A stretch of 15,172 nt of DNA, taken from the NCBI GenBank assembly GCA_023399035.1, contig JAEWQX010000150.1, positions 1 through 15,172 on the forward strand, written 5' to 3'. Position numbers and translations under genes: made by a program. Below are positions 7,162-13,887 of the stretch, piece after piece; the stretch's first letter is position 1; each line of letters starts with the position of its first letter. A model generated the notes under the pieces. The model saw nothing but the letters and a program-made list of their open reading frames with translations, made no database searches and was not told the origin of the DNA. The DNA is from Bacillota bacterium. GTDB taxonomy: Bacteria > Bacillota > Clostridia > Clostridiales > Clostridiaceae.

Positions 7162-7197
7162 ATTATTAAAACAATCCTATGATTATGTCAAAATCAT
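7162..7197 (-). promoter_or_regulatory. cfa promoter within a small inverted repeat
   Basis: A perfect -35 TTGACA (7191-7186), 18-bp spacer and AATAAT (7167-7162, 5/6 to consensus) on the minus strand, about 125 bp upstream of cfa. The -35 lies between the arms of ATGATT-N7-AATCAT (7179-7197), a possible operator. A second weaker candidate (TTGATA near 7140, TTATAT downstream) lies nearer the gene. Confidence 0.6.
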
Positions 7198-7313
7198 GCT
7201 TTATTTATAAAAATTCAAATAAAAATATTCATATAAAATAATAAGCATGAAAATGTATTAGTCATGGAAATTTCAATATGCAGTGATTTTAATTAGAGAA
7301 TTAAATTCATTAT

Positions 7314-7401
7314 AAAAAAGGCTGCCTTAAATATAAGCAGCTATAGTTACAAAGTCACAGAAAAATTAAACTCATTAAATAAAGCATCACAAAAACAATA
7401 G
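7314..7401 (-). ncRNA. Candidate small RNA with its own promoter and terminator
   Basis: On the minus strand TTGAAG (7437-7432), an 18-bp spacer and TATACT (7413-7408) predict a start near 7401. About 60 nt later a terminator hairpin GCTGCTT-N7-AGGCAGC (7341-7321) is followed by CC-TTTTTT (to 7314). The U-G pair in the stem exists only on this strand. The roughly 85-nt transcript has no credible ORF (longest about 10 codons) and ends about 280 bp before cfa. This is pattern inference: no homology to a known RNA is claimed. Confidence 0.4.
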
Positions 7402-7602
7402 TTAAATAGTATAATAACTAATAATGTATAACTTCAATTAAAAGAGCCTTATCTCTTTCTTTTGAAAACAAAAAGATTAAATTTTATAAATTCCATATCA
7501 CATTATTATCCATTATTGCAAACAACCTTTTATTAATAATATCTATAATTCTATATTCATAATCACAATTTACAAAAACTACATGCAAAAGGAGATTTTA
7601 AA

Positions 7603-8199
7603 ATGCCATATAACAATTTATTAAGAGGTTATCCAGATGTAGCAAGGATTTACCCTGTTATAGTCAATGAAGAAAATGCTGGCTTTTTTCAAAATAAAAA
7701 TGGAAATCTTTATTCTGCAACTGTTGGAAGCGATGATCCATTAAAAAATGCTTCTTATTTCATACTTTTTAATCCTCTTCACTCAATGAGAGATATTTAT
7801 ATACGCAGGATAGTCCACACCAATGTGTCCTCTGTTCCTGTCCTTGTAAAAGCCTACTGCAACTGCTGTGACCTGCTTCCTAAAAGTGCCGTTCAATCAA
7901 ACCGCATAACAAACAATAATACACGTTACTGCGATGTTCCGCCTACTGCCCAGCTTTTTACAGGTTCTACAATACCGTGTATACACAACACATCTATGCT
8001 TGAATATGCAGTCCAGCCATATGAAAACTTTGTAAATGAAGTCAACGGAAGCATAATCCTCAGCCCAGGATCCTATTATTTTGAAGCTTCAAAATGCCTC
8101 ACTTCTGATTGCGTTACAGGCCAGATTTCAAGCATAAGCTGGTTGGAACAGCCTATAAGAAGATGTGGCTGCAACTTAGCTTTTGAAACAGAAGATTAA
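7603..8199 (+). CDS. Cysteine-rich protein, resembles DUF6143 family
   Basis: 198 aa, no signal peptide, no membrane segment. I do not know its function. The middle part, YFILFNPLHSMRDIYIRRIV then TNVSSVPVLVKAY, and the late ILSPGSYYFEA resemble the beta-sandwich-like DUF6143 proteins of spore-forming Firmicutes (structure N-P-x-S ... N ... PGGSF). This match is from memory and tentative. It has nine cysteines (86, 88, 89, 110, 126, 165, 170, 188, 190), many more than its neighbours, in clusters CNCC, CLTSDC and RCGC. They suggest metal binding or disulfide cross-linking, for example in a spore coat. The start is clear: AAAGGAG 8 nt before ATG. It is alone on the plus strand and is followed by a strong bidirectional terminator. 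Confidence 0.75.
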   Translation: MPYNNLLRGYPDVARIYPVIVNEENAGFFQNKNGNLYSATVGSDDPLKNASYFILFNPLHSMRDIYIRRIVHTNVSSVPVLVKAYCNCCDLLPKSAVQSNRITNNNTRYCDVPPTAQLFTGSTIPCIHNTSMLEYAVQPYENFVNEVNGSIILSPGSYYFEASKCLTSDCVTGQISSISWLEQPIRRCGCNLAFETED

Positions 8200-8226
8200 A
8201 AAGAGTTTTAGTATGAGTTATGAAAC

Positions 8227-8276
8227 AAAATAATTCCAGGCAGATATAATATCCAGCCTGGAATTATTTTATTTTT
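8227..8276 (+). terminator. Bidirectional terminator between the Cys-rich gene and the MATE gene
   Basis: A perfect 15-bp stem AAAATAATTCCAGGC/GCCTGGAATTATTTT (8227-8241 with 8256-8270) with a 14-nt loop. The T-rich tail on the plus strand is TTATTTTTC; on the minus strand the stem itself ends in TTTT followed by GTTT. It lies between two convergent genes and probably stops both. Confidence 0.88.
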
Positions 8277-8319
8277 CACCATATCTCTTTCCATTTAGAT
8301 TTCCCATATCATATAATTT

Positions 8320-9672
8320 CTAGATATGTTTTTTCTTAAATTTCATGATATAGGGATTCCTATAAAATGAATATACGAGCTGTATGCACATAAAGCACCA
8401 TATTACAGGTTCACATATTATTACTCCAAAGTATTTTAATGATGGAATAAAGAATATTACAAACAATATTTTTCCGCATAATTCAATTATGCTTGAAACA
8501 AGCGGCACAACCTTTTTCCCTATTCCCTGAAGTGCATTCCTCAAGTTTACAAGCACCCCTAATACAGAAAAGAATGGTGCATTTATAATAAGATATTTAG
8601 CTCCATTTTCAATGACTGCAGGTTCACTTGATCCTGACAATACCTTGACCATTGTTTCAGCTCCCAAAAACAATATGACTGATATTATAATGCTCCATAA
8701 AAGAGCAAGCAGATTCCCATAACGAACAGCTTGTCTTATTCTTTCACCCTGATCTGCCCCCTTATTTTGTGATACAAATGTAGAAAGGGATAATGATATT
8801 GTTCCCACAGGCATCATGCAGAATGAAAACAGTTTTCTTGCAGAAGTATGTCCTGCAATTATAAGATATCCTAAATTATTGATGGCTGTCTGTAGAATTA
8901 CTGTACCTGTTGAAACAATTGAAAGCATGAATCCCATAGAAAGACCCTGGCCAAGCAGTTCTTTATATAATTCCTTATCAAATATAAAATGCTCTCTTGA
9001 TGGAATTAAAATAGGATTCTTTTTATAAATATATATGAGGCATAAAACTGCTGAAATTCCCTGTGCAATAACAGTTGCAACTGCTGCACCAAATATGCCC
9101 ATATTAAACTGAGTAATGAAAAATACATCAAGGATAATGTTCAATACTGATGATATCACTAAAAATATCAATGGCATTACACTGTTTCCAATTGCCCTTA
9201 AAAGTCCTGCAAATAAATTATAAGCAAACATAACTCCTACACAAAGTGTAAGTGTTGATATGTACGAATATGATTCATTTATTATTTCTGCCGGCGTATT
9301 TAAAAACTTCAATAATGGAAAAAGAAATAATGATGATATTACCATTATTATGGCTGTTACAAAAACTCCAATGACAAGAGAACCTGCAACAGACTTCTTG
9401 AGAAGCTCTTCATCATTTGAACCATAGCTTCTTGCAGTTACAATGCTGAGTCCGTTTCCTATTCCAAGTGCAAATCCTACTAAAAGATCATATACTGCTG
9501 TACATGCACCTATTGCAGCAAGGGAAGTATCTCCGAGAAAATTTCCTACAATCATGGTATCCATGGTATTGTAAAGCTGCTGAAATATGTTTGAAATCAA
9601 AAGCGGAATTGCAAATATTATCAATGACTTTAGTATGCTTCCTTTAAGCAGATCTGTTTTTAAGCTTATCAT
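8320..9672 (-). CDS. MATE family multidrug/Na+ (H+) antiporter
   Basis: A 450-aa inner-membrane exporter of the multidrug and toxic compound extrusion family, which uses Na+ or H+ influx to expel cationic drugs or other small molecules. The N-terminal signature is visible: IPLLISNIFQQLYNTMDTMI followed by VGNFLGDTSLAAIGA. The two-bundle pattern shows an internal second copy near 240-300 (GQGLSMGFMLSIVSTGTVIL, then SQNKGADQGERIRQAV). Twelve hydrophobic segments fit the standard topology and length. The start at 9672 has GGAGG 7 nt upstream. It is monocistronic and sits convergent to the Cys-rich gene. A 9-bp inverted repeat lies in its leader (9715-9744). Substrate unknown. Confidence 0.93.
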   Translation of the reverse strand: MISLKTDLLKGSILKSLIIFAIPLLISNIFQQLYNTMDTMIVGNFLGDTSLAAIGACTAVYDLLVGFALGIGNGLSIVTARSYGSNDEELLKKSVAGSLVIGVFVTAIIMVISSLFLFPLLKFLNTPAEIINESYSYISTLTLCVGVMFAYNLFAGLLRAIGNSVMPLIFLVISSVLNIILDVFFITQFNMGIFGAAVATVIAQGISAVLCLIYIYKKNPILIPSREHFIFDKELYKELLGQGLSMGFMLSIVSTGTVILQTAINNLGYLIIAGHTSARKLFSFCMMPVGTISLSLSTFVSQNKGADQGERIRQAVRYGNLLALLWSIIISVILFLGAETMVKVLSGSSEPAVIENGAKYLIINAPFFSVLGVLVNLRNALQGIGKKVVPLVSSIIELCGKILFVIFFIPSLKYFGVIICEPVIWCFMCIQLVYSFYRNPYIMKFKKKHI

Positions 9673-9714
9673 ATATGTTCCTCCATTTTCTTTTTTAAAT
9701 TTAATCTTTCCTCA

Positions 9715-9744
9715 TTTCATATAAAAGCAAAAATATATATGAAA
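9715..9744. promoter_or_regulatory. Inverted repeat upstream of the MATE gene
   Basis: TTTCATATA (9715-9723) and TATATGAAA (9736-9744): perfect 9-bp arms with a 12-bp spacer, 43 bp before the start codon. It could be an operator or a leader hairpin controlling the exporter. Confidence 0.35.
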
Positions 9745-9848
9745 GTCTAATCCAGTTATTTCCACAATTAAATATATACTAAATATACTCATTAAATCAA
9801 TATATTTGTAAAATAAAACTAAACTATTTTAAATAATAATAAAGCAAT

Positions 9849-9886
9849 AAGCTGTTTCTGAATAAATAATAATTCTAAAACAGCTT
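9849..9886 (-). terminator. Terminator-like hairpin of the peptidase unit
   Basis: AAGCTGTTT/AAACAGCTT (9-bp stem) plus inner GAAT/ATTC; a U-G wobble favours the minus strand. The T-tract is interrupted (TTATTGCTTTATT), so it is weaker than the others. It lies 22 bp after the small ORF stop. Confidence 0.5.
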
Positions 9887-9907
9887 TAATCAATGTATAG
9901 GATACCT

Positions 9908-10006
9908 TTACTGTTGATTACTTGTCTTGCTGCAGTATTCAGCCTTCTTCCATGCTTCATATATTATACAGCTTGACCATACATACATAATTATACGTGG
10001 AAACAT
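9908..10006 (-). CDS. Possible 32-aa peptide ORF coupled to the peptidase gene
   Basis: The sequence begins MFPRIIMYVWSSCIIYEAW and ends in TSNQQ. It is preceded by GAGG that directly follows the peptidase TGA, 10 nt before ATG, or 4 nt before an in-frame TTG at 10012 that would add two residues. It has two Trp, three Tyr and two Cys, a composition unlike random AT-rich DNA, with a hydrophobic first half and charged second half. The terminator-like hairpin comes right after it, so it lies in the same transcript. No homologue is known to me; it may be spurious. Confidence 0.28.
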   Translation of the reverse strand: MFPRIIMYVWSSCIIYEAWKKAEYCSKTSNQQ

Positions 10007-10020
10007 GCTCAAGCATCCTC

Positions 10021-10647
10021 TCAGCTTACAATGTCAAAATAACTCAAAGCACCAAAACTGCTATGATTGTAGAAATCCTCCAGTGTAAAAATCCTTCTTT
10101 CTCCCCACGTTGAGAAATCAATATAGGTCTTGTCTACATTCTCGAAAAGCCTTGTTACAGTCATCCAGTGCCAGTCAAATTCCTTAAGTACGCTGTTTTC
10201 AAGCATGAGCAGTGCCAGCGGCTTGTCCTCACTTAAAGCCTTCTTAATAAAATCCTTTACATTAGTGAAACAATCTTCTGTTGTTATAGCATGAGCTTTC
10301 ATATCAATACCCTTGTCCTTTGAAAATCTCCTTACTTTATCGTTAAAGTAACTAACAGATGTCACACCTTTAACTGCGTCTGGATGGATATATTCTGCAA
10401 TACTCTCCATATGGTGAAGAAAATTATCCTTACTCATATCGTCATAGTCATATAAAGTTCTATTTCTGCCTTCAACTGCACAATATGCTGTTATGTTTGC
10501 AGCTGCAACAACACTGCATCCTGCTTTTCTTAAATTACTGCTTTTAAACCATGCCTGTGCCCCTCCATAGTAGGATCTTTTCCCATCATATATTTTTATA
10601 AAATCAACTGAGTTATTAAGTGCAACACGATCATCACATAAAACCAT
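10021..10647 (-). CDS. Papain-fold cysteine peptidase-like protein (C39-like)
   Basis: 208 aa, probably cytosolic (no signal peptide). It shows the residue order of papain-fold C39-like peptidases: Q31 in GGAQAWF (oxyanion hole), nucleophile C44 in AGCSVVAAANI, H160 in DWHWMTV, and an acidic partner in the following strand (D177 in YIDFSTWG). The GCSVVAAAN and HWMTV motifs resemble Peptidase_C39_2-type proteins. C39 peptidases usually cut double-glycine leader peptides, but this stand-alone form lacks the ABC-transporter domains and may have another role; the substrate is unknown. The start at 10647 is chosen because AGAGATGATC, a good match to the 16S 3' end, precedes it. The ATG at 10656 would overlap that site. 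A TATAAT lies at 10689-10684. It is followed immediately by a possible small coupled ORF. Confidence 0.7.
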   Translation of the reverse strand: MVLCDDRVALNNSVDFIKIYDGKRSYYGGAQAWFKSSNLRKAGCSVVAAANITAYCAVEGRNRTLYDYDDMSKDNFLHHMESIAEYIHPDAVKGVTSVSYFNDKVRRFSKDKGIDMKAHAITTEDCFTNVKDFIKKALSEDKPLALLMLENSVLKEFDWHWMTVTRLFENVDKTYIDFSTWGERRIFTLEDFYNHSSFGALSYFDIVS

Positions 10648-10683
10648 ATTGATCATCTCTTTTTATAAAAAATCTATGATTAT

Positions 10684-10689
10684 ATTATA
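10684..10689 (-). promoter_or_regulatory. -10 box for the peptidase gene
   Basis: A perfect TATAAT on the minus strand 37 bp before the start codon. No convincing -35 at 16-18 bp. Since no terminator is seen after the DUF1919 gene 230 bp upstream, read-through from that gene is also possible. Confidence 0.4.
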
Positions 10690-10885
10690 CTCTTTTTACC
10701 ATTATTTAACATATATTTATGAAAATAATTTCTGATTTTATATTGCAAAAAGTGAATACAAACAATATGCGTCCATTTTTAAAGCTTTCCATTATGCTCT
10801 CAGCTATATATTATTATCTTATACATTATCTGCCATTTAGACTTTACATCAATTGATTATTTACTGCATATTTATTTTGCACAAG

Positions 10886-11485
10886 TTATGACTGAACCCT
10901 GTTATTTATAAATGACGTCAAATCAAAGTGCTTCATGACTGTTTCAGCACTCCATAAGCTGCCAGGCTCTCTCATTTCCTCTATACAGCATGATGAGCTT
11001 ATTTCCTTATGCTCCTCTTTTGTAAAACATACTTTATTTTTAAATGGAAGAGAGTCAAATTTCTTTAAGGTTTCATAAGTACATGTTTCATTTTCTGCAA
11101 GGATTACTATAAGGTCATTCCAGTTAATCTTATTTATTCTCCTATACCACTTTGAAGCTGCTTCTTCCTCATCCTTATAATGCATGAAAAATACTTCAAT
11201 ATCATGAAGCCTTGCCATTGGAAATTTTATAGTGAGCTGAGCTTTTTTAAATTCATCATAATACATAGATTGTTCAGGTTTAATAAATTCAAGCTTCTGT
11301 GAAAGATAGAATTTGATATGTGCCAGGAATTTTACATAATCTTGTGCAAAAATGAATAAGCCCAGTGTAGGCGTTCTGTATTCAATATTATAATGCTGAC
11401 AAATAAAGCCCCCAAGACAATTATTGCATATTATACTAAAACTGCTGTTTTTCAATTCTAATTCTGCTCCACATTTTTCTTCCAT
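10886..11485 (-). CDS. DUF1919 family protein (exopolysaccharide-biosynthesis type)
   Basis: 199 aa. It matches the DUF1919 pattern: FSIICNNCLGGFICQHYNI (16-34), TPTLGLFIFAQDYVKFL (38-54), FPMARLHDIEVFFMHYKDEEEA (88-109), WYRRINKINW (113-122), and the C-terminal LPFKNKVCFT (146-155). DUF1919 proteins are often found with capsule or exopolysaccharide genes (WbuX-like) and are presumed to act in glycan transfer, with no proven reaction. Here the gene is isolated from glycan genes. Only one start fits: ATG at 11485 with GAGGAG 11 nt upstream. The transcript has a structured leader of about 130 nt beginning at an extended -10 promoter. No terminator is visible downstream. Confidence 0.82.
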   Translation of the reverse strand: MEEKCGAELELKNSSFSIICNNCLGGFICQHYNIEYRTPTLGLFIFAQDYVKFLAHIKFYLSQKLEFIKPEQSMYYDEFKKAQLTIKFPMARLHDIEVFFMHYKDEEEAASKWYRRINKINWNDLIVILAENETCTYETLKKFDSLPFKNKVCFTKEEHKEISSSCCIEEMREPGSLWSAETVMKHFDLTSFINNRVQS

Positions 11486-11525
11486 GATAAAAACATCTCC
11501 TCATTGTATATTAATTCATATTTTT

Positions 11526-11617
11526 GTGCTTAATAAATACAACACTAAATAAAAATATATTAAACTTATTCTTTAATAATATATCTATATTCTCCTATAA
11601 ATGTATCTTTTAAGCAC
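11526..11617 (-). ncRNA. Structured 5' leader of the DUF1919 gene
   Basis: A 16-nt arm at 11617-11602 (GTGCTTAAAAGATACA) pairs with 11541-11526 (TGTATTTATTAAGCAC): 8 pairs, one A-A mismatch, then 7 pairs including one G-U. The arm starts exactly where transcription is predicted to begin (11615-11618). The 60-nt interior holds a second stem, ATATATT(ATT)AAA/TTTAATATAT. The closing arm ends about 24 nt before the SD (11502-11497). I recognise no known riboswitch class. Confidence 0.5.
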
Positions 11618-11621
11618 TTAC

Positions 11622-11630
11622 ATTATACCA
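11622..11630 (-). promoter_or_regulatory. Extended -10 promoter of the DUF1919 gene
   Basis: TATGGTATAAT on the minus strand (core 11627-11622, TG at 11630-11629) is a perfect TRTGn-TATAAT element. The expected start is at 11615-11618, at the foot of the leader stem. No good -35 is present. Confidence 0.65.
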
Positions 11631-11760
11631 TATTATGTTATTTTTCTTATAAATAAAAATAAATTTTTATAATTTATTAATACAATTTGAACTAACGGTA
11701 AAAATAGTAATATAAATTTTCTTTTTTCACATTTTTTATATAATTTTTATGATAAATCTT

Positions 11761-11789
11761 TTGACTATTGCCATATTTTATTTTATAAT
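11761..11789 (+). promoter_or_regulatory. Sigma-A promoter of the flavodiiron gene
   Basis: TTGACT (11761-11766), an exact 17-bp spacer and TATAAT (11784-11789): 11 of 12 positions match consensus. The start is expected near 11796, giving a leader of about 59 nt. It is the strongest promoter in the window. Confidence 0.85.
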
Positions 11790-11797
11790 TGTTATTA
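11783..11797 (+). promoter_or_regulatory. PerR-like box overlapping the fprA -10
   Basis: TTATAAT-T-GTTATTA compared with the PerR consensus TTATAAT-N-ATTATAA: 12 of 14 informative positions agree, with the left half perfect. It covers the -10 box and predicted start, the right place for repression. In clostridia PerR represses flavodiiron genes, so peroxide or oxygen induction is expected. A-T-rich background raises the chance of accidental matches. Confidence 0.5.
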
Positions 11798-11854
11798 TCT
11801 AATTCTTAGTATTAATTGTATATAAATATAATGTTTTGAAAGAAGGCTTAAAAT

Positions 11855-13018
11855 ATGAACAACACTTATATCTCGGATTCTATAAAATACATTGGAGTAA
11901 ACGATAAAACACTAGATTTATTTGAAAGCCAGTATAAAATTCCAAACGGCGTTTCATATAATTCATATGTAATTTTAGATGAAAAAGTGGCTGTAATGGA
12001 TACAGTTGATAAAAGAGCAGGGATAGAATGGCTAGAAAATCTGGAAAGAACTCTTGAAGGAAGAACTCCAGATTATCTTATAATTTCACATTTGGAACCA
12101 GACCATGCTGCAAACATTAAGAATTTATCTGACAAATATCCTGAAATGAAAATAGTAGCAAATGCAAAAATATTCGGTATGCTTCCACAATTCTTTGATA
12201 TGGATATAGAAGATAAAAAAGTGATTGTAGCTGAAGGTGATGAATTATGCCTTGGAAGCCATACACTTCAATTCTTCATGGCACCTATGGTTCACTGGCC
12301 AGAAGTTATGGTTGAGTACGAAAAAAGTGAAAAGGTTCTTTTCTCAGCAGACGGATTTGGTAAATTTGGTGCACTAGATGTAGATGAAGACTGGACTGAT
12401 GAAGCAAGAAGATACTACATCAACATAGTAGGTAAATATGGTGCTCCTGTACAGGCATTATTAAAGAAGGCTGCAACTTTAGATATTAAGACAATATGTC
12501 CTCTTCATGGTCCTGTATTAAATGAAAACTTAGGATACTACATCGATAAATATAATAAATGGAGCAGCTATGTTCCTGAAGAAAAGGGTACTGTTGTTGC
12601 ATATGCTTCTATCCACGGAAATACTGCATCAGCTGCACAAAAAATGGTAGAAATCCTTAAGGAAAAAGGTGAACAAAACGTTGTCTTATACGATTTATCA
12701 AGAGCAGACATGTCACAGGTAATTGCAGATTCATACCGCTTCGATAAATTAATCGTAGCTGCTGCAACTTATGATGGAGGAATGTTCCCTTGCATGGAAG
12801 ATTTCCTACTACATTTAAAACACAAAAACTTCCAAAACAGAAAAGTTGGAATTATAGAAAACAGTTCATGGGCACCTGCTGCTGGCAAATGTATGAAATC
12901 TCTTTTTGAAGAAATGAAAAATATATCTATCTGTGAAAATTTAGTTTCTATAAAATCTGTAGCTAAAGCAGAAGATATAAAATCAATGAATGATTTAGCA
13001 GATGAAATTTTAGCATAA
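11855..13018 (+). CDS. fprA: Flavodiiron protein (FprA, O2/NO reductase)
   Basis: 387 aa, cytosolic. It reduces O2 to water (and/or NO to N2O) with electrons from rubredoxin or F420-type partners, protecting anaerobes from oxygen. The N-terminal metallo-beta-lactamase-like domain (about 1-245) carries the diiron ligands H79-x-E81-x-D83 (in SHLEPDHA), H147 (MVHWPE), D166 (FSADGF) and H218 (CPLHGP). H84 follows D83. The C-terminal flavodoxin domain (about 246-387) has the FMN loop SIHGNTASA at 252-260. There is no fused rubredoxin, so a separate donor is needed. The start at 11855 has AAGG 8 nt upstream. Its promoter is near consensus and is overlapped by a PerR-like box. Synonymous codons look plainer than its neighbours', as expected for a well expressed gene. 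A good terminator follows. Confidence 0.95.
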   Translation: MNNTYISDSIKYIGVNDKTLDLFESQYKIPNGVSYNSYVILDEKVAVMDTVDKRAGIEWLENLERTLEGRTPDYLIISHLEPDHAANIKNLSDKYPEMKIVANAKIFGMLPQFFDMDIEDKKVIVAEGDELCLGSHTLQFFMAPMVHWPEVMVEYEKSEKVLFSADGFGKFGALDVDEDWTDEARRYYINIVGKYGAPVQALLKKAATLDIKTICPLHGPVLNENLGYYIDKYNKWSSYVPEEKGTVVAYASIHGNTASAAQKMVEILKEKGEQNVVLYDLSRADMSQVIADSYRFDKLIVAAATYDGGMFPCMEDFLLHLKHKNFQNRKVGIIENSSWAPAAGKCMKSLFEEMKNISICENLVSIKSVAKAEDIKSMNDLADEILA

Positions 13019-13025
13019 TGTAATT

Positions 13026-13075
13026 AATAAGCCTCAGAACCATTGAAAATATATGGTGATGAGCCTTATTTTTTT
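13026..13075 (+). terminator. Terminator of fprA
   Basis: Stem AATAAG-CTCA-CCAT with ATGG-TGAG-CTTATT (13026-13043 with 13053-13070), with one C-C mismatch and a 3-nt internal loop, followed by a run of seven T. Starts 8 bp after the stop codon. Confidence 0.85.
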
Positions 13076-13158
13076 ATATCCTCATAATATTTTAAAAGCT
13101 ATTCTATTATGATTGAAGAAAATACAGGTTCAAATTCACTGCTATTATTATTTTACCG

Positions 13159-13887
13159 TTACTGTATTTTATTTTTAAGTGCCTGCTCAAGTTCATCTCT
13201 GTTATCCATTCCGCAGAATTTCAATATTTCTTCTATTGAAGAAAACTCATCAATTTTTTCCGAAACATCACCTTCTGCCACGCTGGATTCAGATTGTTCA
13301 TTTTTTAAAGAAAGGCCCTGCTCCATTTTAGTAAGACATTCACTGCATACACATCCTTTAAAATCTGCATATTTTTCATGAAGTCCAGTATTTATTTCAG
13401 GATAAAGGTTAAAAAGAAGTTCCTTTAAAGAAGTACATGAACATCCATCACATTTATCAAGAAGGAATTCCCTTACATATATTAATTTTTCAATATAAAT
13501 CTTGTAATACTCTTCTTCGTTATCTTTTACTTTAACAGCTGGAATCATAATGCTTATATCATCATCGTATAAAAATAAATAATCATTGTTTTTATCTATC
13601 TTTAAATCTTCGCTGTCTATAAATGTTCCAATAAATTCGCTGCTTTCAATTATATATTCATCAATATCCGAATCCTCTATCAGCTTTAATATAAATTCAT
13701 CTGAAATGCAGCCATCAGAAAATACATATTTATTCTTAATAAGTTCATCATAGTTTTCATCCTTGACAAGTCCCTTTACAAAACTGTCACTGCCCTTTAA
13801 TAAACTAAGTATATCTGCAATACTGCTTACTGAATTTATCTCACATGTAACAATGCTATTATTGATTTTATCTTTTAAATGTAACAT
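13159..13887 (-). CDS. Unknown acidic protein with mirrored Cys motifs
   Basis: 242 aa; I recognise no family. It is very acidic (long Asp/Glu-rich stretches at 42-125 and 197-222) with no signal peptide or membrane segment. Its clearest feature is two cysteine triplets of mirror-image spacing: C146-x2-C149-x-C151 (DKCDGCSC) and C179-x-C181-x2-C184 (GCVCSEC), 27 residues apart. Six Cys in this arrangement could hold Zn or an Fe-S cluster. C-terminal 215-242 looks like a short helical domain (SSIEEILKFCGMDNRDELEQ). The start at 13887 has GGAGG 9 nt upstream. The promoter is TTATCA (13943-13938), 17 bp, TATAAT (13920-13915). It is convergent with fprA. No own terminator is obvious after the stop. 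Confidence 0.75.
   Translation of the reverse strand: MLHLKDKINNSIVTCEINSVSSIADILSLLKGSDSFVKGLVKDENYDELIKNKYVFSDGCISDEFILKLIEDSDIDEYIIESSEFIGTFIDSEDLKIDKNNDYLFLYDDDISIMIPAVKVKDNEEEYYKIYIEKLIYVREFLLDKCDGCSCTSLKELLFNLYPEINTGLHEKYADFKGCVCSECLTKMEQGLSLKNEQSESSVAEGDVSEKIDEFSSIEEILKFCGMDNRDELEQALKNKIQ

Larger units (their letters stand above)
7035..7602. other. 568-bp divergent intergenic region
   Basis: Between divergently oriented cfa and the plus-strand Cys-rich gene. It holds the cfa promoter (7162-7197), a minus-strand promoter/terminator pair that could make a small RNA (7314-7437), a short AAAGAG/CTCTTT hairpin (7441-7458) of unclear direction, and the SD of the plus gene. No ordinary sigma-A promoter is evident for the plus gene: TATAAT at 7544-7549 has no -35 partner at 16-18 bp. 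Confidence 0.6.
9673..10020. other. 348-bp intergenic region
   Basis: From left to right: the MATE leader with inverted repeat (9715-9744), AT-rich filler with a weak TTGATT-N16-TATATA promoter candidate for the MATE gene near 9762-9800, a terminator-like hairpin (9849-9886) for the minus-strand peptidase unit, and a possible 32-aa ORF (9908-10006) directly after the peptidase stop codon. Confidence 0.55.
11486..11854. other. 369-bp divergent intergenic region
   Basis: Contains the DUF1919 leader and promoter (minus, 11497-11630) and the fprA promoter with PerR-like box (plus, 11761-11797). The 130 bp between them is AT-only filler with an imperfect A/T hairpin (about 11655-11685) and no further signal. 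Confidence 0.6.

Noticed and set aside
7441..7458. Short hairpin AAAGAG-CCTTAT-CTCTTT
   Set aside because: Only 6 bp, A/T-rich and with no clear T-tract or gene to serve; direction cannot be decided.
7544..7565. TATAAT or CATAATCA as promoter of the Cys-rich gene
   Set aside because: TATAAT lacks a -35 at 16-18 bp, and CATAATCA differs from sigma-E/K -10 consensus at key positions; neither is strong enough to annotate.
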